Shown in pieces: positions 59,797 through 64,000 of a stretch of DNA of 64,000 bases. The notes beneath the pieces were generated by a model. That model was not told where the DNA came from. It made no database searches and was given only the letters and a program-made list of their open reading frames with translations. Position numbers and translations under genes: made by a program. The stretch is from Gossypium raimondii. Taxonomy: Eukaryota > Streptophyta > Magnoliopsida > Malvales > Malvaceae. The stretch lies in NCBI RefSeq assembly GCF_025698545.1, contig NC_068575.1, positions 55,313,980 through 55,377,979 on the forward strand. Reading direction: 5' to 3'. The first letter of the stretch is position 1. Each line of letters opens with the position of its first letter.

Positions 59797-61881
59797 CTAA
59801 GCCTTCTTTCTTTCTTTCTTAACTCAGAAATTGATCGAGAAAAGAAAGAACCTGGGAGATTACCAAGAAAGGCACCTTTGAAGGGAAGGGTATTGCCGGT
59901 GAAAAACTCCGACAAAGAAAAGATGAAAAGGAATTAGGACAAAGATTGATGATTTGTAAGTGTAGGAGATTCTGATTCTTTGAGTAAAATATGAAAAATG
60001 CATGCGAGAAAACTGGAGAAAACATTGACTTGTGTTGGTTGGTAGGGTTGGGCCAGGTTGTGCAGTGCATGTTGGAAGCATATTTAGGGTAGTTTTGTTT
60101 ACATTGTAAAAAGTTTTAAGGAATTTGTTTTTACATTTTCCTATATTTATTTCACACAAAATAGTTTGATCAACGAAAAATGACTTACAGAGCAATGGAA
60201 AAAAGCTCCTCAATAGATAATTTTACTTTTTATATAAAATTAACTTAAATAAAGTTTAATATTATTATATTGATAATAAATTTTTTATTTTTAAAAATAT
60301 TTAAAATATTAATATAAAATATTATATTTTTAATATTATTAAACATAAGTATTTAATTATTTATATTTAATCATATAATAAATTATTAATATAATTAATA
60401 TAATTTATTATTTTTAATAAAATATTTAATATTTTAATTTTATTTTAATAGTAAATTTTAAAATAATAATTTTAAATAATATTATTCACATATTATTGAA
60501 AATATCAATATTAATATTTTAATACTAAATATTTATTACAATTATAAATATATTAATAATAAATTTTAGTAGTATAAATGTTAAAATATGTCATAAGTTT
60601 ATATACTCTTCACAAATTTGCTATTTAGTTTCGTAATTTTATTTTCAAGAATTTAGTCCTCTACTTTCCAGATTTGAAAATCAAATCCAACTGTTGACAT
60701 TGTTGATTTCTTTGTCAAATTTTTTAATGCCAAATTTTTAAATAAAAAAAACTCAGTTGGTAGTCATGTAACTAAAAAATAATCGTTGCAATGAACCTAA
60801 ATTTAACAAAATATTTTTAATATATGTAAAAACAATGTAAAATATAAAATTATAGATATAAAATAAACTCAATTAAATAATAAAAAAATCTAAAATGTAT
60901 GTTTATTTAATCGAAAACGACTTTTATGAAATATTTTTAAAGAACCTGCCAAATAAAAGAAAATATTTTACATAGATTCATCCAAACACCTGAAAATATT
61001 AAATTTTACAGAAAAGTAAGTCATTTTTTAAAAATCATTTTTCAGAAGCCATTTTCAGTGAAACAAATGGAGCTTTAGTTTTAAGTGTTGGAACCACCAA
61101 CAATTGTATAACAAATGTTGTACCCAAGTTACACACTGCCTTGACACAAATGGCAAAAATGTTGTACATAAAAAAAAAAAGAAAACCCCTCAACCACGTA
61201 ATTAATTATACACGCTAAATAGCAGACAAGAATATTACAACATACTACTCAATCTTACTCCAAGTGTAAAGTTATACATAAATTATAATTTAATGTTTAA
61301 TATTATTTATAAAATTTGATTTCGTGTAATTATATATATTAATTAAATTTTAATTTAATTTAATGAAATAAATACATTAATTTATTTTATATTGAATAAA
61401 TATAATTATTTATATAAATAATATGCAAACATAAAATGATATGATATAAAAATAATGTTAGTAATTTAAAAAAATTATATAAATTATTTATGAAAATTGA
61501 ATCAAATCAAGATGTCATGTATAACATTACATGTTGAAATAAAGTTAACGATAGTTTTAAGATTTATCCCTATTTATAAATGACTAAACTAAGCATATTT
61601 AAGGTTGTTCATATTATTTGTATTTAATATAATTTATAAAAAATCTAATTAGCATAATTTTTATATAGTATTATATATAACCTTTATCTCATATAAACGA
61701 GATAATATATAAAATTAAAAACTATATAATACGAAGGTGGAACTCAAATTCAATTTATATTTTATTTAAAAGAATTTAAATATTGGATGAGAGTTTTGAG
61801 TTTTCAAATAACAATTAAAAAGAAATTTAATTACACCATCTAATAGAGATAGGACAGTTAAGTGTAAAGTCCAAAAGAAAT
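59797..61881. other. C2 gene promoter side, then AT-rich intergenic DNA
   Basis: The first 300 bases or so should be the leader and promoter of the interrupted C2 gene; the overlapping frames at 59819–60213 are not genes. From 60230 to 61860 the sequence is strongly AT-rich with decayed repeat text (for example 60590–60700 and 60900–61080). No exon is seen. Confidence 0.45.
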
Positions 61882-61958
61882 TGGGCTATTTTTTAGGCCT
61901 CACAGATTGAAGGTCGGTTAAAAAAAGCAAGACATAGCGAGATAAACCCAAAACCCTC
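61882..61958 (+). promoter_or_regulatory. site II element and telo-box-like motif of the FCF1 promoter
   Basis: TGGGCT (61882–61887) fits the site II consensus TGGGCY, followed by AGGCCT (61895–61900). AAACCCTC (61951–61958) is one base from the telo-box AAACCCTA. Site II plus telo-box, 130–210 bp before the start codon, is the typical promoter pair of plant ribosomal-protein and ribosome-biogenesis genes (TCP and telo-box binding factors). It suits FCF1. Confidence 0.6.
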
Positions 61959-62092
61959 ACTCAGCTCTTTTTGCCATCTTCTTCTTGGTTCTCATTCGCC
62001 TCTTTTGGCGGAACATCTTATTGTTTCGAGGGGTTGTTGTTCAGTTTCAAGGTTTCTTGCTTTTTTGTTTTTACTAGTTTCAATCTGCAGCC

Positions 62093-63525
62093 ATGGGAAA
62101 AGCAAAAAAGGCCCCCAAATTTGCTGGCATGAAGAAAATAGTCACTCAAAAAGCTATTAAACAGCTAGTGTTTTTTCCCCGTTTTCCTAATCCTCTTTTT
62201 TTAAATAAAAAAAAAATTTCCTTCTCTTTAATTTACTTTGCTTGATATAATCATCTGGATTGATTGTTGTTTATGTAAAATTTCAGTTACAAGGACCAAG
62301 TTTTGAACCCTAACAAGAAGGACCTCAGCAAGGAAAAACTCCCCAGAAACGTGTAAGCTTATTTATATTCTTGTATGCTATTTCTAATTCTTCTCTACAT
62401 CGTTTTTTTTTAATTTAAGATTTTATTGGTTCCTTTCCAATTTTGTTGATTGTTATATGGACCAGGCCGAACGTTTCTTCAGCTCTTTTCTTTACACACA
62501 ACACCTCCTTGGGACCGCCTTATCGTGTTTTGGTTGATACCAACTTCATCAATTTCTCCATCCAGAACAAAGTAAGTACTTCGTAGTTCTTGCCCTCTTG
62601 AATTTTGTAAGTACTTCGTAGTTCTTGCCCTCTTGAATTTTGTTTTAGGGTTTAATTTGAATGTGATAATAGTAAAATTAGGTCTGTTATAAGATGTTTA
62701 TAATCCCCTCTTGCAAAGTAAAAAAATAAATTGCAATGTTAATTTTATCCACATGCTCTTTTCTTATGATTCCATTTCTTGTCATTGATAATTCTTAACA
62801 TTTTTTCCCCTTTGGTAGTTGGATCTGGAGAAGGGAATGATGGACTGCTTATATGCAAAATGTGAGTTATGGAGTTGGTTTTCCTTTTAAACATTACTTT
62901 GAATACATTGTGCATTTTTCTTAATTGCTAAATCTGTCTTTTTTAGTTACAATCCTGGTCCTTTTTGTTGCTGAATCTAATCTGTTCTTTTGCATTTGAA
63001 GGCACTCCTTGTATCACAGATTGTGTGATGGCTGAGCTTGAAAAATTGGGCCAAAAGTACCGTGTAGCTTTGAGGTAAAGCTTCCATTAACCTTTAATAT
63101 GCAATATCTCTTTGCAGTGTCTTATCTGGCTAAATGCATCTAAATGTTAGTCTTTGTTTCTTAATTTGCCCTCAATCTATCTTTGGAACCTTGATTCATT
63201 TGTTGCAATACGACTTGGTCAATGCTTCTAAATGCTAGTCTTTGTTTCTTAATTTGCCTCAATCTATCTTTGGAACCTTGATTCATTTGTTGCAATACGA
63301 CTTGGTTCAACAGTTATTTCTGAACTGGTATTTCATATTTAATTTTATTTCGATATTGACAATGACAACCTCTTTGCAGTTCACTGGCCATAGTTTTCCT
63401 TACATTAGCTAATAAGTGTTCTCTCTGTCTCTTGCAGGATTGCTAAGGATCCTCGTTTTGAAAGATTGCCATGTGTCCATCAAGGAACCTATGCTGATGA
63501 CTGTATTGTTGAGAGAGTTACACAG
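62093..63525 (+). CDS. FCF1: rRNA-processing protein FCF1 (PIN domain), exons 1–6, runs off the window
   Basis: Exons are 62093–62163, 62287–62352, 62466–62571, 62819–62861, 63002–63074 and 63438–63525, giving 149 of about 196 residues. The product opens [20 protein letters not shown]. It carries the PIN-domain acidic residues in [29 protein letters not shown] and [14 protein letters not shown]; the last catalytic segment lies beyond the window. FCF1/Utp24 is the nucleolar endonuclease of the small-subunit processome, acting at sites A1 and A2 of pre-rRNA. Intron 1 must begin with GC (GCTAGT at 62164) to keep the conserved IKHYKD. Exon 6 also ends at a GC donor (CAG then GCATGA); without splicing there, a TGA follows at once. 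Introns 2–5 are GT–AG. No seventh exon is visible up to 64000, so that intron exceeds 470 bp. Confidence 0.92.
62572..62641 (+). repeat. exact 35-bp tandem duplication including the splice donor of FCF1 intron 3
   Basis: Copies at 62572–62606 and 62607–62641 are identical, and each begins with GTAAGT. The first is the donor used in the gene model. Use of the second would add 35 bases and an immediate in-frame TAG. Confidence 0.95.
63132..63306 (+). repeat. tandem duplication of about 88 bp in FCF1 intron 5
   Basis: Copies at 63132–63219 and 63220–63306 differ at only a few positions (AATGCATC against AATGCTTC; GTTAG against GCTAG; one C lost). The duplication is recent and intronic, with no effect on the coding sequence. 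Confidence 0.92.
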
Positions 63526-64000
63526 GCATGAACTTAGTATCTTATGTGCAATTATATGCTAGCATCATTCTATCCTTTCAATGGAAATTTGCTATAAAAA
63601 TTTATTTAGGATTTATTTGATGTTTGTTTACTTGATGTTTTGGTCTATAAACACACTATTTAAGGCATGTACTGCAGTTTTGCATTATGAACGATTAGAA
63701 CAAACCAAGAGGAACCTCTTTCAACCATTTAAAGACAAAGAACTCTGAAGTATCTCTCTCTCTCACTTTAGAGCAATTGACTTCTTAAGATGTAAACTTC
63801 TGGACTTGCATTGGTGTCTTCAAAGAATCTGCCTGAACTTTGTGGCTTGTCTAATTTGAAGAAAACTTCAGTGATAAGATGGATTAATAAGGATGGTCTG
63901 CAATAACACCTCAGCACCTCTGTTGTCTGTTAATTTGATTTTATGTGGGGTGACTTCAAGCCTGCTCCATCCTTACTGCTTATACTTACATTCTTAGAGT
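63526..64000 (+). other. probable intron 6 of FCF1 (incomplete)
   Basis: No exon matching the remaining FCF1 segment (HKCFIVATCDRD region) is present, so the intron continues beyond the window edge. A CT microsatellite (TCTCTCTCTCTC, about 63752–63764) lies within it. Confidence 0.6.

Overview
The window is nuclear DNA of a flowering plant. Genes have short exons and GT–AG introns and lie in very AT-rich intergenic DNA full of retrotransposon and MITE debris. The gene products match eudicot families closely. The style of the Ty3/gypsy and solo-LTR sequences resembles what I know from cotton (Gossypium, Malvaceae), so I infer a Gossypium-like genome; that assignment is an inference and no search was run. 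No bacterial, phage, CRISPR or operon features are present.

Layout, left to right. 1–4.4 kb: repeats, including a hAT-like MITE. 4.4–6.1 kb: a five-exon secreted GDSL esterase (+). 8.6–10.4 kb: a five-exon CURT1A-type thylakoid curvature protein (+), with a G-box/I-box module upstream. 11.4–14.4 kb: a six-exon BTB-BACK ubiquitin-ligase adaptor of the POB1/LRB type (-). 14.4–26.5 kb: a transposon block with a LINE fragment, a solo LTR containing a second nested solo LTR, and a degraded, pol-deleted Ty3/gypsy element. 26.5–35 kb: AT-rich DNA with dispersed repeats. 35.17–35.37 kb: a MIR159/319-family microRNA hairpin (-). 36.7–39.9 kb: a three-exon coiled-coil protein of the At5g41620 type (-). 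43.4–44.6 kb: an F-box/kelch protein orthologous to HAWAIIAN SKIRT (-). 46.5–57 kb: repeats, including a hAT MITE, an array of tRNA-like SINE remnants, a long-TIR MITE and a LINE 3' end. 57.2–59.8 kb: a truncated Ty1/copia element whose LTR has cut a C2-domain gene. 62.1–63.5 kb: the first six exons of FCF1, a PIN-domain rRNA-processing factor, running off the window.

Gene order carries information. From memory, Arabidopsis At4g01130 (GDSL), At4g01150 (CURT1A) and At4g01160 (POB1-like) are close neighbours. At3g61590 (HWS) sits beside At3g61600 (POB1), and MIR159c (At2g46255) sits beside At2g46260 (LRB1). The window therefore looks like a fairly complete copy of an ancestral block that Arabidopsis has split among duplicated segments.

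The genes do not form one pathway. They cover secretion or lipid hydrolysis, thylakoid architecture, light-linked protein degradation, GAMYB regulation by miR159, leaf and organ development, and ribosome biogenesis. The observations most worth following are the miR159 variant hairpin, the non-canonical GC–AG introns and duplicated splice donor in FCF1, the nested solo LTRs with readable target-site duplications, and the copia-interrupted C2 gene.
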